A stretch of 64,000 bases of DNA from an uncultured Eggerthellaceae bacterium (GCA_934668515.1 CAKUNS010000005.1:1-64000); one strand, 5' to 3'. Positions 1 through 9,296 are shown, numbered from the stretch's first letter. Notes: a model not told the origin generated them from the letters alone. Translations and numbers: made by a program.

Positions 1-70
1 GGCCAACGGCGCTCATGATGTTGCGAAAAACACCGTTTTCAGTTTCTTTTGCGTGGTGACCTGCGTCCAT
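1..70 (-). CDS. 5' fragment of an unidentified protein, cut by left edge
   Basis: An ATG at 70-68 opens a frame that stays open to the left edge (23 codons, beginning MDAGHHAKETENG). An AAGG stretch about 5 nt upstream could serve as ribosome binding site. The frame lies downstream of the hairpin that follows trmD. The visible residues are hydrophilic and too few to name a family. A signal peptidase or another gene of the rpsP-trmD neighbourhood is possible but cannot be shown. Moderate-to-low certainty that it is a gene. Confidence 0.4.
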   Translation of the reverse strand, partial: MDAGHHAKETENGVFRNIMSAVG

Positions 71-102
71 AAATGCCTTGCGAATCCTTGATAGGAACGA
101 AA

Positions 103-130
103 CGAAGAACTTGGCTGCGCCGCAGCCAAG
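103..130 (-). terminator. Likely intrinsic terminator after trmD
   Basis: A perfect 10-bp inverted repeat (CTTGGCTGCG / CGCAGCCAAG, arms 110-119 and 121-130) lies about 50 nt beyond the trmD stop. Read on the minus strand it is followed by a T-rich stretch (TTCTTCGTTTCG). This would end the rpsP-khpA-rimM-trmD transcript. Confidence 0.55.
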
Positions 131-180
131 CCACATGCCCGTTAATGATAACGCCTAAAACGTTGGACGTGAACCGTCGG

Positions 181-894
181 CTAAAGATCCAGAAATTCCT
201 TATCCGACTTGGAGAGCTCGACCGATTCCAGTAAATCGGGGCGAAGCTGTTTCGTACGCAAAAGGCTTTGTTGGCGACGCCAGACATCGACCTTGCCGTG
301 GTCACCCGACAGCAACACAGCAGGGACATCCATGCCGCGGAAGCTGGCAGGACGGGTGTACTGCGGGTATTCCAAAAGGCCGTCGGCGAAGCTTTCGCCA
401 AGCGCACCGGTTTCAGCGCCCAAAACGCCGGGGAGCTTGCGGACAACCGCATCGATGACCACCATCGAGGCAAGCTCACCGCTAGTAAGAACGTAATCCC
501 CCAGCGAGACGACTTCATCGGCCAGCGTGTAAGCGCGCTCATCGATGCCCTCGTAATGACCGCAGATGAACAAAAGGTGATCGTGCTGAGAAAGCTCGCA
601 CGCGTACGCGTCGTCGAACTTGCGACCCTGAGGAGCAAGGAAGATGGTATGAGGTTTGCGACCGTCCGAGGAAATGTCGTCGTAAGCCTCGAAGATAGGC
701 TCGCATTTCATGACCAAACCATCGCCGCCGCCGTACGGGTCGTCGTCAGTGGTGCGATGACGGTCGTGCGTCCAGTCGCGCAAGTCGTGCGCGTGAAAAT
801 CAAGGATCCCCTTTTCTTGGGCGATCTTCATCATGGAGGAGCCCATGACGGAATCGTACATATGGGGGAACGTGGAAAGAGTCTCTACGATCAT
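181..894 (-). CDS. trmD: tRNA (guanine37-N1)-methyltransferase TrmD
   Basis: TrmD transfers a methyl group from S-adenosylmethionine to N1 of G37 in tRNAs that read CNN/CGG-type codons, preventing +1 frameshifting. The 237-residue product has the family's usual length and its SPOUT trefoil-knot motifs: DDPYGGGDG at 51-59, GHYEGIDER at 112-120, SLGDYVLTSGE at 130-140 and LLEYPQYTRP at 173-182. The start is supported by an AAGGCGGG ribosome binding site that overlaps the rimM stop codon, so the two genes are probably translationally coupled. It is the last gene of the rpsP-khpA-rimM-trmD operon, an arrangement widespread in bacteria. Confidence 0.97.
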   Translation of the reverse strand: MIVETLSTFPHMYDSVMGSSMMKIAQEKGILDFHAHDLRDWTHDRHRTTDDDPYGGGDGLVMKCEPIFEAYDDISSDGRKPHTIFLAPQGRKFDDAYACELSQHDHLLFICGHYEGIDERAYTLADEVVSLGDYVLTSGELASMVVIDAVVRKLPGVLGAETGALGESFADGLLEYPQYTRPASFRGMDVPAVLLSGDHGKVDVWRRQQSLLRTKQLRPDLLESVELSKSDKEFLDL

Positions 895-905
895 ATGGAC
901 CCGCC

Positions 906-1442
906 TTACAGGGACAGCAAGCCGGCAGGAATATGCGTTTCGACGATCTGGGAATCGGCATCGACGCCGACGATGAACTCGTCGACCACGGGAATGAGAA
1001 TATCGTCCTGGGCTTCAGGGTTGCTGCGATCGGCGCGTTTTACGGACAACAGCATCTGGCCAGGGTTTTCGATGATCTCGTTGATGTGGCCAATCAGGCC
1101 GAACTCGGTATCGACAACGCTCCACCCATCCCACGAAACGGGGGTCTGGGCGATATAGTCGCGCTGTTCCTGCGTGAGCTGGACAAGGCAATGGCAGCCA
1201 GCAAGCTGCTCGGCCGTGTTTTTATCGACAACCGAATCAAAATGGACGACGGCTGAATCGTCGTCAAGAAAGCGCACGTCAAGAACGACGCCGCGCCTGG
1301 GCGCGTCAAGGACGGGCGGAACGAAAGCGACCTCGTCGCCCTCGTCAAGTAAAAAAGGAAGGTTCGCTGCGGATTTCACAACGAACCCTCCGTCTAGATT
1401 ACGCGTTTTCGCCAATACGGCGACATCAGACCAATTGCGCAT
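906..1442 (-). CDS. rimM: 16S rRNA processing protein RimM
   Basis: RimM binds ribosomal protein S19 and helps mature the 30S head domain. The 178-residue product begins with the RimM beta-barrel (residues about 6-90) and ends with a PRC-barrel domain (about 100-175, around WDGWSVVDTEFGLIGHI and DILIPVVDEFI). The start ATG directly abuts the TAA of khpA. No strong ribosome binding site is visible, which suggests re-initiation by ribosomes finishing khpA. The N-terminal part is more divergent than the PRC part, so the name rests on both length and position before trmD. Confidence 0.93.
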   Translation of the reverse strand: MRNWSDVAVLAKTRNLDGGFVVKSAANLPFLLDEGDEVAFVPPVLDAPRRGVVLDVRFLDDDSAVVHFDSVVDKNTAEQLAGCHCLVQLTQEQRDYIAQTPVSWDGWSVVDTEFGLIGHINEIIENPGQMLLSVKRADRSNPEAQDDILIPVVDEFIVGVDADSQIVETHIPAGLLSL

Positions 1443-1697
1443 TTATTCGATGATCTCGACTTCGACATGAGAATTGGTGCGAGAAGCCGCTGCGCGCACC
1501 AGCGTGCGGATCGACTTGATAACGCGACCCTGGCGACCGATGACCTTACCGGCATCCTGCTCACTGACGTGAACCTCGATGAGGATGGTGCCGTTATCGG
1601 TTTGGCTTGAAACGATGTTCAGCTGGTCTTCGTCCTCGACGAGAGGACGAACCAAGCAATCGACAAGCCCGGCCATTTCATTAGTCTGATCAGCCAT
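1443..1697 (-). CDS. khpA: KH-domain RNA-binding protein KhpA
   Basis: An 84-residue single-KH protein of the KhpA/YlqC family, a small RNA chaperone that partners with KhpB/Jag in Gram-positive bacteria. The KH signature is visible as GKVIGRQGRVIKSIR (about residues 54-68, GxxG loop GRQG). It sits between rpsP and rimM, its standard place in Gram-positive genomes. The start ATG overlaps the end of the rpsP message by a few bases of spacer and has a modest AGAGG site. Confidence 0.93.
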   Translation of the reverse strand: MADQTNEMAGLVDCLVRPLVEDEDQLNIVSSQTDNGTILIEVHVSEQDAGKVIGRQGRVIKSIRTLVRAAASRTNSHVEVEIIE

Positions 1698-1702
1698 GGA
1701 AA

Positions 1703-1948
1703 TTAAGCCTCTTCGTTAGCGTTCTTCCACAGACGAGCAACGGTGTCGGTAGGCTGAGCGCCAACGCCGATCCAGTAGTTCATGCGATCGGTGTCGAACT
1801 CGACCAAATGAGGATGGGTGTTGGGGTTGAAGCGACCAACTTCCTCGATGAACTTGCCGTCGCGGGGCTTACGGGAATCAGCGACGACAACGCGATAGTA
1901 CGCGTACTTCTTGGCACCGTGACGTGCAAGGCGAATCTTTACTGCCAT
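1703..1948 (-). CDS. rpsP: 30S ribosomal protein S16
   Basis: S16 is an early-assembling protein of the 30S body. The 81-residue product shows the family start MAVKIRLARHGAKK and the YYRVVVADSRKPRDG block (about residues 18-32). The start is marked by AAAGGAG seven bases upstream. It heads the rpsP-khpA-rimM-trmD operon; a 217-nt spacer separates it from ffh and may hold its promoter. Confidence 0.98.
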   Translation of the reverse strand: MAVKIRLARHGAKKYAYYRVVVADSRKPRDGKFIEEVGRFNPNTHPHLVEFDTDRMNYWIGVGAQPTDTVARLWKNANEEA

Positions 1949-2078
1949 GAAGACGAACTCCTTTTGCTAAAGCTCTTTATTACCAGGTGCAGACATTGAC
2001 AGCACCTCTTTGCCTGCGAAAACAGCAATTGCTAATGTTAAGACCTGATCGACGGTTTGGCAAGCAATTTGCCCAATC

Positions 2079-2084
2079 ATTCTA
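2079..2084 (-). promoter_or_regulatory. Candidate -10 box for rpsP
   Basis: On the minus strand the spacer between ffh and rpsP contains TAGAAT, about 130 nt before the rpsP start. No good -35 hexamer is seen at the right distance, so this is only a candidate promoter for the rpsP operon. Confidence 0.25.
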
Positions 2085-2165
2085 GCTAAGACCCAAGAAT
2101 AACGTGCAGCTCAACGCGCGACTGCGACGAAACTACACAAGAGCGGCCTTCGCTTGACACCGTGA

Positions 2166-3590
2166 CTACTGGCCCATCATGTCCTGAATGCGCTTCAAAT
2201 CGGCGCGGGAGATGCCTGCGGGCATACCGGGCATGCGCATACGGCCTGCTTTCTTGCCCTTCTTGCCTTTCTTGCCCTTCTTGCCACGAGACGGCTCAGC
2301 CATGGCGGGGGCCATCTTCTTCACCATCTTGCGTGCCTCGGCGTACTTTTTCATGAGGTCGTTGACATCATGAACGGTGACGCCTGCACCGGCAGCAATG
2401 CGTGCACGACGGCTGCCGTTGATGACATCGGGCTTCGAGCGCTCCTGCTTGGTCATGGAGTTGATGATGATCTCCATGCGGTCCATGGCGCTTTCATCAA
2501 CCTGACCGCTTGCAAGGGCCTTGTCACCGCCAGGAAGGGCGCTGACAAGCTTGGAGATGCCGCCCATCTTCCTGATCTGACGGTTCATGTCCAAGAAATC
2601 GTTCAGGCTAAGGTCGGCGCGCATCAAACGCTCTGCGGCCTCGGCTTCTTCCTCTTGCTGCTGAACCTTTACGGCGCTCTCGATGAGCGAGATCATGTCG
2701 CCCATGCCAAGGATGCGCTTGGCCATGCGATCGGGATGGAAGGCCTCAAGGGAATCGGGCTTCTCGCCCTGTGAAATGAACTTGATGGGCTTGCCGGTTA
2801 CCTCGCGAATGGAAAGGGCGCCGCCGCCACGGGCGTCGCCATCCATCTTGGACATGATGACGCCGTCGAAGTCGACGCGCTCGGCGAATGACTTGGCAAC
2901 GTTCACGACGTCCTGACCGGTCATGGCATCAACGACCATAAGGATCTGGTCGGGCGAAACGGCTTCTTTGATGCGCTCGGCCTCGACCATCATGGCCTCA
3001 TCGACATGCAAACGGCCGGCGGTGTCGATGATCACGATATCGCGTAGGCCGTTAATGGCCTCCTGGACGCCTTCCTTGGCGATGCGAACCGGGTCGATGC
3101 CGTCGCCGCGGTAGACTTTCACGCCAATCTCGCCACCGAGCGTTTCAAGCTGATCGGCTGCGGCGGGACGATAGACGTCACATGCAACCAACAGCGGGTT
3201 GTGCTTCTCGCTTTTCAGCAAGTAAGCAAGCTTGGCAGCGGCGGTGGTTTTACCAGAGCCCTGAAGACCCACGAGCATGATGACGTTAGGGATCTTGTTG
3301 GGTGTAAGGTCGAGCTTGGCATCTTCCTCGCCCAAAAGGCGCGTCAGCTCGTCCATAACGACCTTGATGACGTTCTGGGCAGGAGTGAGCGAGTCGAGAA
3401 CCTCGGCGGTCATGCAGCGCTCGGTGCACGTCGTGGTGAAGTTCTTCACTACTTTGAAGTTGACGTCAGCCTCAAGCAGCGCCATGCGGATCTCGCGCAT
3501 GGCATCAGCGATGTCCTTCTCGGTGAGGCGGCCCTTACCGCGCAGGCCCGAGAATACTCCTTGAAGTTTGTCGGAAAGCGATTCGAACAT
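2166..3590 (-). CDS. ffh: Signal recognition particle GTPase Ffh
   Basis: Ffh binds signal sequences and SRP RNA and delivers ribosomes to FtsY and SecYEG at the membrane. The 474-residue product has an N domain, the G-domain P-loop GLQGSGKTT (108-116), the DTAGRLHVDE motif, and a Met-rich M domain at the C-terminus. The tail carries four GKK repeats (about 436-447) before MRMPGMPAG; this basic run is longer than in most Ffh proteins. Its ribosome binding site GAGGAG is formed by the last glutamate codons and stop region of ftsY, so ftsY and ffh are probably coupled. It is last in the smc-ftsY-ffh cluster. Confidence 0.97.
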   Translation of the reverse strand: MFESLSDKLQGVFSGLRGKGRLTEKDIADAMREIRMALLEADVNFKVVKNFTTTCTERCMTAEVLDSLTPAQNVIKVVMDELTRLLGEEDAKLDLTPNKIPNVIMLVGLQGSGKTTAAAKLAYLLKSEKHNPLLVACDVYRPAAADQLETLGGEIGVKVYRGDGIDPVRIAKEGVQEAINGLRDIVIIDTAGRLHVDEAMMVEAERIKEAVSPDQILMVVDAMTGQDVVNVAKSFAERVDFDGVIMSKMDGDARGGGALSIREVTGKPIKFISQGEKPDSLEAFHPDRMAKRILGMGDMISLIESAVKVQQQEEEAEAAERLMRADLSLNDFLDMNRQIRKMGGISKLVSALPGGDKALASGQVDESAMDRMEIIINSMTKQERSKPDVINGSRRARIAAGAGVTVHDVNDLMKKYAEARKMVKKMAPAMAEPSRGKKGKKGKKGKKAGRMRMPGMPAGISRADLKRIQDMMGQ

Positions 3591-3596
3591 GTTTCG

Positions 3597-4535
3597 TTAC
3601 TCCTCTTCCCCGCTTTGCCCTTCGCGGCCGAAGTCGCCGATGAGGTCGCGGGCATATTCCAATGCGTCGAAATCTTTGAGATCATCCATCCCCTCGCCTA
3701 CACCGAGTTTCAGGATGGGCAGTTGCAACTCGTGGGAAACGGCCAGGGCAATACCGCCCTTCGCCGTGCCGTCGAGCTTGGTGATGATCACGCCATCAAG
3801 ATCGAGGGCCTTGTTGAACTCGCGCGCTTGGTTCAAACCGTTCTGGCCGGTGGTAGCGTCGATGACCAGCACGTTGTAGACCGGCACGTTCGAGCGCTTG
3901 CGCACCACGTTGACAACCTTCTCAAGCTCGCGCATGAGGTCAGCGGAGGTATGAAGCCTGCCGGCGGTGTCGATGAGAACCTTGTCGGCGCCCAGCTCCT
4001 CGGCGCGCGCGATGGTGTCGTAGCATACGCTGGCAGGGTCGGCCCCGCGCTCACGCGAGCACATCTCAACGTCAGCGCGCTTGGCCCAAACCTCAAGCTG
4101 CTCGATGGCGGCAGCGCGGAACGTGTCAGCACTGCCCAAAACCACGGATTCCCCGCCGTCGTGGAGCTCCTTGGCGATCTTCCCGCACGTAGTGGTTTTG
4201 CCAGAACCATTGACGCCCACGAAAAGGACGACGCTCGGATCGCCGTCGAAGATGCCTTCGCCGCCCTCGACGAACAGCTCGGCGATCTCGTCGTACAGAA
4301 GATCGAGAACCGCATAGGCGTCGGGCAGCGCCTTCATGGTTGCCTGATCGCGCAGATTCTCGACGATGCGAGCAGCAACGCCGCCGCCCACGTCGGCCAA
4401 GATCAGCGTTTCCTCAAGACCGTCCCAAAATTCCTCGTCAAGCTTCGGACCTCGATCGAGGATGATGTTCATGCGCTCCCGAAACGTTGCGCGCGACCTG
4501 GTCAGACCGTCGCTGAATCGTCCGAAAAACCCCAT
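3597..4535 (-). CDS. ftsY: SRP receptor FtsY
   Basis: FtsY is the membrane-associated GTPase that receives SRP-ribosome complexes. The 312-residue product is essentially the NG domain: GVNGSGKTTTCGK (about 104-116), DTAGRLHT, and TKLDGTAKGG near the C-terminus. The long acidic A domain of the E. coli protein is absent, as in many Gram-positive homologues. The start has AAGGGG upstream, and the gene lies 9 nt after smc. The C-terminal Glu codons supply the ffh ribosome binding site. Confidence 0.97.
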   Translation of the reverse strand: MGFFGRFSDGLTRSRATFRERMNIILDRGPKLDEEFWDGLEETLILADVGGGVAARIVENLRDQATMKALPDAYAVLDLLYDEIAELFVEGGEGIFDGDPSVVLFVGVNGSGKTTTCGKIAKELHDGGESVVLGSADTFRAAAIEQLEVWAKRADVEMCSRERGADPASVCYDTIARAEELGADKVLIDTAGRLHTSADLMRELEKVVNVVRKRSNVPVYNVLVIDATTGQNGLNQAREFNKALDLDGVIITKLDGTAKGGIALAVSHELQLPILKLGVGEGMDDLKDFDALEYARDLIGDFGREGQSGEEE

Positions 4536-4544
4536 GTGAACCCC

Positions 4545-7500
4545 TTACTCGGCATTCTCGAGCGCATGCTCGAGCTTCTGGCTGAGAACCTTCGTGACGC
4601 CGTCCGCCTGCATGGAAACGCCAAACAAGACGTCCGCCATTTCCATCGAACGACGCTGATGAGTGATCATTATAAGCTGCGTGGTGCTGCGCAGCGAGTC
4701 GATATAAGCCGCCAATCGGCGCAAATTGGTGTCGTCAAGCGCAGCCTCCACCTCGTCGAGGATGTAGAACGGCGCTTTGCGGATGCGATAGATCGCGAAC
4801 AGAAGCGCCAATGCAGTCAGCGATTTCTCGCCACCCGACATGAGCGACATCTTCGCAATGCGCTTGCCACGCGGCTGCGCCTTCACCTCGACCCCTGTGT
4901 GCTCAAGATCATCGGGATCCTCGAGCACAAGCTCGGCCGAGCCACCCGGGAACAGCGTGGCGAACGTCTCGGAGAAGTTTTTGTTCACCTGCTCGAACGT
5001 GACAACGAAATCGTCACGCATGCGCCTATCGATGATGCGCACGATTTTCGCAAGCGAACGACGGGCCGCTTCCATGTCCTCAAGCTGCGCCGAGAAGTAG
5101 TCGTGGCGCTTCTTAAGAAGCTCGTACTCTTTAGCGGCATCGGGGTTGATGACACCCATGTTCTTGATGCGCTTCTGAAGCTTGAAGGACTCGTCCTCGA
5201 ACGACGGGCGATCCTCGAGTTTCGGCAGCTCTTGGGCAACCTCAAGCGGCGTGGAAAGATCGTCGACCACAGCCTTCACCGCAGCCTGAACCTGAAGCTC
5301 GAGCCTTCCCTTCTCGACGCGCGTTTGCGTCATGCGGGAATTGGCCGCATCGAAATTGTCCCGAGCGAGCCGCGCCGACTCGCGTGCCATAGCCGCGGTT
5401 TCCTGAAAGCCGTTGGCCGTATCCTCGGAAGCCAAGATGGCCTCGTCGATTGCCCGAACGCGTTCGCGCAGGCTTTGCGAGAGGACGGAAAGCGTCTCGA
5501 GCAGCGGGACGGCGCGACGCTGAGCAGCACGCTTGCGCTCGAGCGAGACGCGAGACTCGCGATCGGACTCTTCGGCTTGCCTGATATCGCGAAGGCGGGC
5601 GTCCACGATGCGCGAAGCGTACGTTTTGCGCTCGGTGAGCTTGGCAAGCTCGAGCTTGGCGTTTGAAAGCTCGTCGTTCAAACGTCCCGCCTCACGGCGA
5701 AGCGGAACGACCTTGTCAAGCGCCTCGGTGTGCTGATCGAGCGTTTGCGTGCGTTTTGCCTCCATGTCGGCGATGGACGCCTCAAGCGCCTCGACGTCGG
5801 GGCGCAGCTCTTCCACCGTCTTGCGCGCGCTGTCATGGCGCGCGTTCACGGATTCGCACTCGCGAACAAGCGCATTCATGCGCGATGCGCAGCGTTGCTC
5901 GTCGGCACGGGCGGCCTCAACCACGCCCTTCTGCTTGGCAAGCTCCTGACTGGTTTTAAGGCTTGCCTCTTGGGCAAGACGGTACGATTCCTCGGCTTTG
6001 GAAACCGACTCCTGCGCGGCGGCAAGACGTTGATCCGCCTGCGCAAGCTGACCGGTAAGCTCAGCGATGCGACGCTCGCGGGCCAAAACGCCCTCGTTCT
6101 TGTCGGCAGCTGCCCCGAAAACGGAAACCTTGCCCTGCGGCCATACCACGCACCCGTCGGCCGTGGCGAACCTTAAGCCCTTGTCGTCGGAATCATGCAA
6201 GGCAAAAGCCTGTTCGGCGCTGTCGCACAGCACGACGTCGCCCAAAAGCGATTCGACGATACGGGCGGCGTCAGCAGGATAATTCAACTGATCGATCAAA
6301 ACTCGACCGGATTTTGCCGCGCGAGCGGGAACATCCTGAATGAAAGCCGGCTCAGAGCCGTTGCGCTTCCTGAAGACCATCGACACATCGCCTGCGGCGC
6401 CCTGCGCCTTCAAAGCGGCGATGACACGGGACGCAGCCGGCGCATCAGCAACCATAAGGGCCGAAAGATCATCGCCCAACAAGCGCTCAACCAACGACTC
6501 AAGCCCGGTGGGCGCGCCCAAAGCCTGAGCCAGGGGGGCAAGCCCTCCTTCAAGGGACTCGGCGTTATCCAGAAGCCAAATCAAAGCCGGGTCGTCGCTG
6601 CGGCTGGCACGGAGAGATTGCTTAACCGCCTTGATCTCGGCAGAAAGAACGCGCTGCTCGTCCGCCGCGGCATCGCGTGCAGAGCGGGCGGAATTACGCT
6701 CGGTGAAAGCGGAACCCAAGCGCTCTTGAGCAGCCTTGTCAGCTGCCTGGATTTCTTCCAGTGCCGAAGCTGCCGCAGAAAGCGCCTCGGAAAGAGCATC
6801 GTGCTCGGCGGTCGCCTTCGCCAGATCGGCGTCGATCTCGGAACGGCGCGCATCAACCATTTTCTCTTGGGCGATGCCCGCAGAAAGGCGGTCTTTCATG
6901 CCCATGAGCTTACGACGCGCCTCGTCGCAATCGCGGTCGAGGCGACGCTTGGTGGAATCAAGCTCGTCTACCATCTTCTCGAGGGCGCGGCGCTTGTCAT
7001 ACGTCTCTTGACGGGCTGCATCAACCCGAGCAACCTTCTGTTGTGCGGCGGCAAATGCATTTTGAGCCTCAGAGAACTGCTCGCGAGCAGCCTGGAGCTC
7101 ATTCTCCGCCGCCTCTTTAGAGGCCTTCGCGTTCTCGATGGATAGCGCAATATCGGCTTCGTAGCTTTCTGCAGAACGACGCTTCTCACGAAGGAGCATC
7201 TCAGCTGAATCAAGGCGCTCGGCCACAGCCGTTGCCTTGCGCTGGGAGCGAGCAAGCTCACCGGCATCATTGGCTTTGGTTCGGATGAGCTCCTGAATGT
7301 CATTCACTTTTTGCTCGGCTGCTCCGACTTGCTGCTTCATGTCGGATACTTCGGTTTCGAGCTGCGTTTCGGTTGCGCAAACGCGATCCCAGGAAACTTG
7401 CAGGGCACGAAGGTCGTCAACCGCAAGAGCAAGCTGTACCTCGTGCAAACGGACACTTGCCTCTTCATAAGCGATCGCGCGCTTGGCCTTGCGCTCGAGC

Positions 7501-8111
7501 GGCCCCAGCTGACGGCCGATCTCGGAAGCAACGTCGCGAACACGGGCAAGATGATTGTCCATTTGCTCGAGCTTGCGCGCGCTTTTCTCTTTGCGCTGCT
7601 TGTGCTTCAGAACGCCCGCAGCCTCCTCGATGAGAGCGCGGCGGTCTTCAGGGCGAGACTGCAGGATTTGATCGAGCTTGCCCTGCGAGATGATGGAATG
7701 CGTGCCCGTTCCCAGACCCGAATCATGCAGGATGTCAAGAACGTCCATACGGCGCGCGACCACGCCATTGATCAGGTATTCAGAATCGCCGCTGCGATAC
7801 ATGCGACGCGTGATGGACACCTCGTCGAAATCGACGGGGAGCGTGCCATCGGAATTGTCAAGAACCAGCTCGACCTCGGCGACGGAAACGGGCTTGCGCG
7901 CCGACGAGCCCGAGAAGATGACGTCTTCCATGGCCTGACCACGCAGATTACGCGCGTTGCGCTCGCCGAGAACCCAGATCACCGCATCGGAGATATTTGA
8001 CTTGCCCGAACCATTCGGACCGACGATCGCAGTGATGCCGGGCTCCAAAGAGAGCACGCTGCGATCGGCGAAAGACTTGAAGCCTTTGAGCGCAAGTGAT
8101 TTCAGGTACAT
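4545..8111 (-). CDS. smc: Chromosome segregation ATPase Smc
   Basis: Smc forms the condensin core with ScpA and ScpB, both encoded near 37-38.6 kb in this window. The 1188-residue product has Walker A GPNGSGKS (about 32-39), a long coiled coil, a hinge near residues 510-660, a second coiled coil, the signature MSGGEKSLTA and Walker B FYILDEVEAALDD near the C-terminus. Length is typical. It starts with MYLKSLALKGFKSFAD, the usual family start, with AAGGA upstream. The order rnc-smc-ftsY-ffh is widely conserved. Confidence 0.98.
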   Translation of the reverse strand: MYLKSLALKGFKSFADRSVLSLEPGITAIVGPNGSGKSNISDAVIWVLGERNARNLRGQAMEDVIFSGSSARKPVSVAEVELVLDNSDGTLPVDFDEVSITRRMYRSGDSEYLINGVVARRMDVLDILHDSGLGTGTHSIISQGKLDQILQSRPEDRRALIEEAAGVLKHKQRKEKSARKLEQMDNHLARVRDVASEIGRQLGPLERKAKRAIAYEEASVRLHEVQLALAVDDLRALQVSWDRVCATETQLETEVSDMKQQVGAAEQKVNDIQELIRTKANDAGELARSQRKATAVAERLDSAEMLLREKRRSAESYEADIALSIENAKASKEAAENELQAAREQFSEAQNAFAAAQQKVARVDAARQETYDKRRALEKMVDELDSTKRRLDRDCDEARRKLMGMKDRLSAGIAQEKMVDARRSEIDADLAKATAEHDALSEALSAAASALEEIQAADKAAQERLGSAFTERNSARSARDAAADEQRVLSAEIKAVKQSLRASRSDDPALIWLLDNAESLEGGLAPLAQALGAPTGLESLVERLLGDDLSALMVADAPAASRVIAALKAQGAAGDVSMVFRKRNGSEPAFIQDVPARAAKSGRVLIDQLNYPADAARIVESLLGDVVLCDSAEQAFALHDSDDKGLRFATADGCVVWPQGKVSVFGAAADKNEGVLARERRIAELTGQLAQADQRLAAAQESVSKAEESYRLAQEASLKTSQELAKQKGVVEAARADEQRCASRMNALVRECESVNARHDSARKTVEELRPDVEALEASIADMEAKRTQTLDQHTEALDKVVPLRREAGRLNDELSNAKLELAKLTERKTYASRIVDARLRDIRQAEESDRESRVSLERKRAAQRRAVPLLETLSVLSQSLRERVRAIDEAILASEDTANGFQETAAMARESARLARDNFDAANSRMTQTRVEKGRLELQVQAAVKAVVDDLSTPLEVAQELPKLEDRPSFEDESFKLQKRIKNMGVINPDAAKEYELLKKRHDYFSAQLEDMEAARRSLAKIVRIIDRRMRDDFVVTFEQVNKNFSETFATLFPGGSAELVLEDPDDLEHTGVEVKAQPRGKRIAKMSLMSGGEKSLTALALLFAIYRIRKAPFYILDEVEAALDDTNLRRLAAYIDSLRSTTQLIMITHQRRSMEMADVLFGVSMQADGVTKVLSQKLEHALENAE

Positions 8112-8153
8112 CGAGGCGGTTCCTTCTGGGTTCAGACGCTGCTTCGTGCAGGC

Positions 8154-9056
8154 CTATTCCGAATCGGGGTTGGCGGCCGGCAGGCTCTTCTTCTTTTTAT
8201 TGTTGTTGCGCTTGGCGGCCTTCTTCGCCTTGGCCTGCGCCTGGGCGACGGTCTTCTCAGCCTTGGCCTGCGCCTGGGCGACGGTCTTCTCAGCCTTGGC
8301 CTGCGCCTTCTCAACGGCTTTCTCAGCACGTTCCTGCTCGTCAAGGCCAATGCCGAAGAACTCGCTCAAACGAGCAAGCGTGCTTTTCGCGGCCTGGCTT
8401 TCCGCTTCTTTCTTAGTGCGGCCGGTGCCGCTGGCCAAGCCGCGGGAACCCGCGAACACCTGCGCGACGAACGTGCGGTCATGCGGAGGGCCTTGCGTTT
8501 CGATAAGCTTATAGGTAGGCGTGATGCCATCTTCCTGCAGACGTTCCTGAAGGGCGCTCTTCGGGTTTTCCGGCTCTTTAGCCATGTCGATGCTCATCTT
8601 GGGAATGAGCGTGCGGTCGATGAATTCACGTGCGCAATCGATGCCGCCATCAAGATAAAGGGCTGCGACAACCGCTTCGTAAACGTTCTCAAGGGCCGAA
8701 TGCAGGCCACGACGACCTGTGCCAGCCTCGGATGAGCCGAACACGATAACATCGGCGAAGCCAAGATCGCTCGCAACATCGGAAAGGCTGGTGCCCGAAA
8801 CAAGAGCGACTTTGATACGCGTCAAGCCGCCTTCGTCAAGATCGTGGTAACGATGAAACGCGACCGACGCGACGATGGCGCCCAAAACACTGTCGCCAAG
8901 GAACTCAAGTCGCTCGTAAGAGTATTTGACGGCACGCCCCTCTGTGGCCGACGGATGAGTGATAGCCGACAGGATAAGCTGCTTGTCATTGAAATCATGC
9001 TGGATGATTTTCTCGGCGCGGCCGAGCTTCACCCGCTGTTCTTCGTTCAAATTCAC
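8154..9056 (-). CDS. rnc: Ribonuclease III with repetitive Ala/Lys tail
   Basis: RNase III cleaves double-stranded RNA in rRNA precursors and structured mRNAs. I place the start at the GTG at 9056 (MNLNEEQRVKLG, 300 aa) with AGGA upstream; the frame is open further upstream but those residues do not resemble the family. The catalytic signature ERLEFLGDSVLG lies at about 48-59 and a double-stranded RNA-binding domain at about 155-225. The last 60 residues are an unusual Ala/Lys/Gln-rich tail encoded in part by a perfect 33-bp tandem repeat, ending in a lysine run. The tail is not part of the standard fold. Confidence 0.95.
   Translation of the reverse strand: MNLNEEQRVKLGRAEKIIQHDFNDKQLILSAITHPSATEGRAVKYSYERLEFLGDSVLGAIVASVAFHRYHDLDEGGLTRIKVALVSGTSLSDVASDLGFADVIVFGSSEAGTGRRGLHSALENVYEAVVAALYLDGGIDCAREFIDRTLIPKMSIDMAKEPENPKSALQERLQEDGITPTYKLIETQGPPHDRTFVAQVFAGSRGLASGTGRTKKEAESQAAKSTLARLSEFFGIGLDEQERAEKAVEKAQAKAEKTVAQAQAKAEKTVAQAQAKAKKAAKRNNNKKKKSLPAANPDSE
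8228..8307 (-). repeat. 33-bp tandem repeat inside rnc
   Basis: Two perfect 33-bp units (8228-8260 and 8261-8293) are followed by a 14-bp partial third copy. The period is 11 codons, so the frame is kept. The unit encodes KAEKTVAQAQA-type residues in the RNase III tail and may vary in copy number. Confidence 0.9.
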
Positions 9057-9231
9057 GGAATTCCGATCCTCGTGTGCCGAATGGTGTTGCAATCGCCAAC
9101 ATCCGCAAATCAACATTGTCGAAGCGTCCTTTCGAACAGGGACGCGCTTCAACAAAGCTATTCGCGAAGTTGCGGCTTGCCTTCAGTTTACGCCTTGGTC
9201 AACGCCAAAAGGAAACCGTTGGCAAACCGAA

Positions 9232-9263
9232 GAAACGGGACAGGGCAAGCCCTATCCCGTTCC
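9232..9263 (-). terminator. Likely intrinsic terminator after plsX
   Basis: Arms 9232-9246 and 9249-9263 form a 15-bp stem with two non-Watson-Crick positions. On the minus strand it is followed by TTCTTCGGTTTG. It lies 33 nt past the plsX stop and would separate plsX from rnc transcription. Confidence 0.6.
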
Positions 9264-9296
9264 ATTGTATCCCAGCTAAAATGCCCGCCGACGTTG

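Noticed and set aside
3201..5666. Long plus-strand open frame of 821 codons opposite ftsY and smc
   Set aside because: It is the antisense of clearly conserved Smc and FtsY coding sequence. Its translation shows no known family and such frames are common opposite GC-rich genes.
8154..9155. RNase III starting at 9155 (333 aa)
   Set aside because: The first 33 residues do not resemble the family and the GTG at 9056 has a better ribosome binding site.
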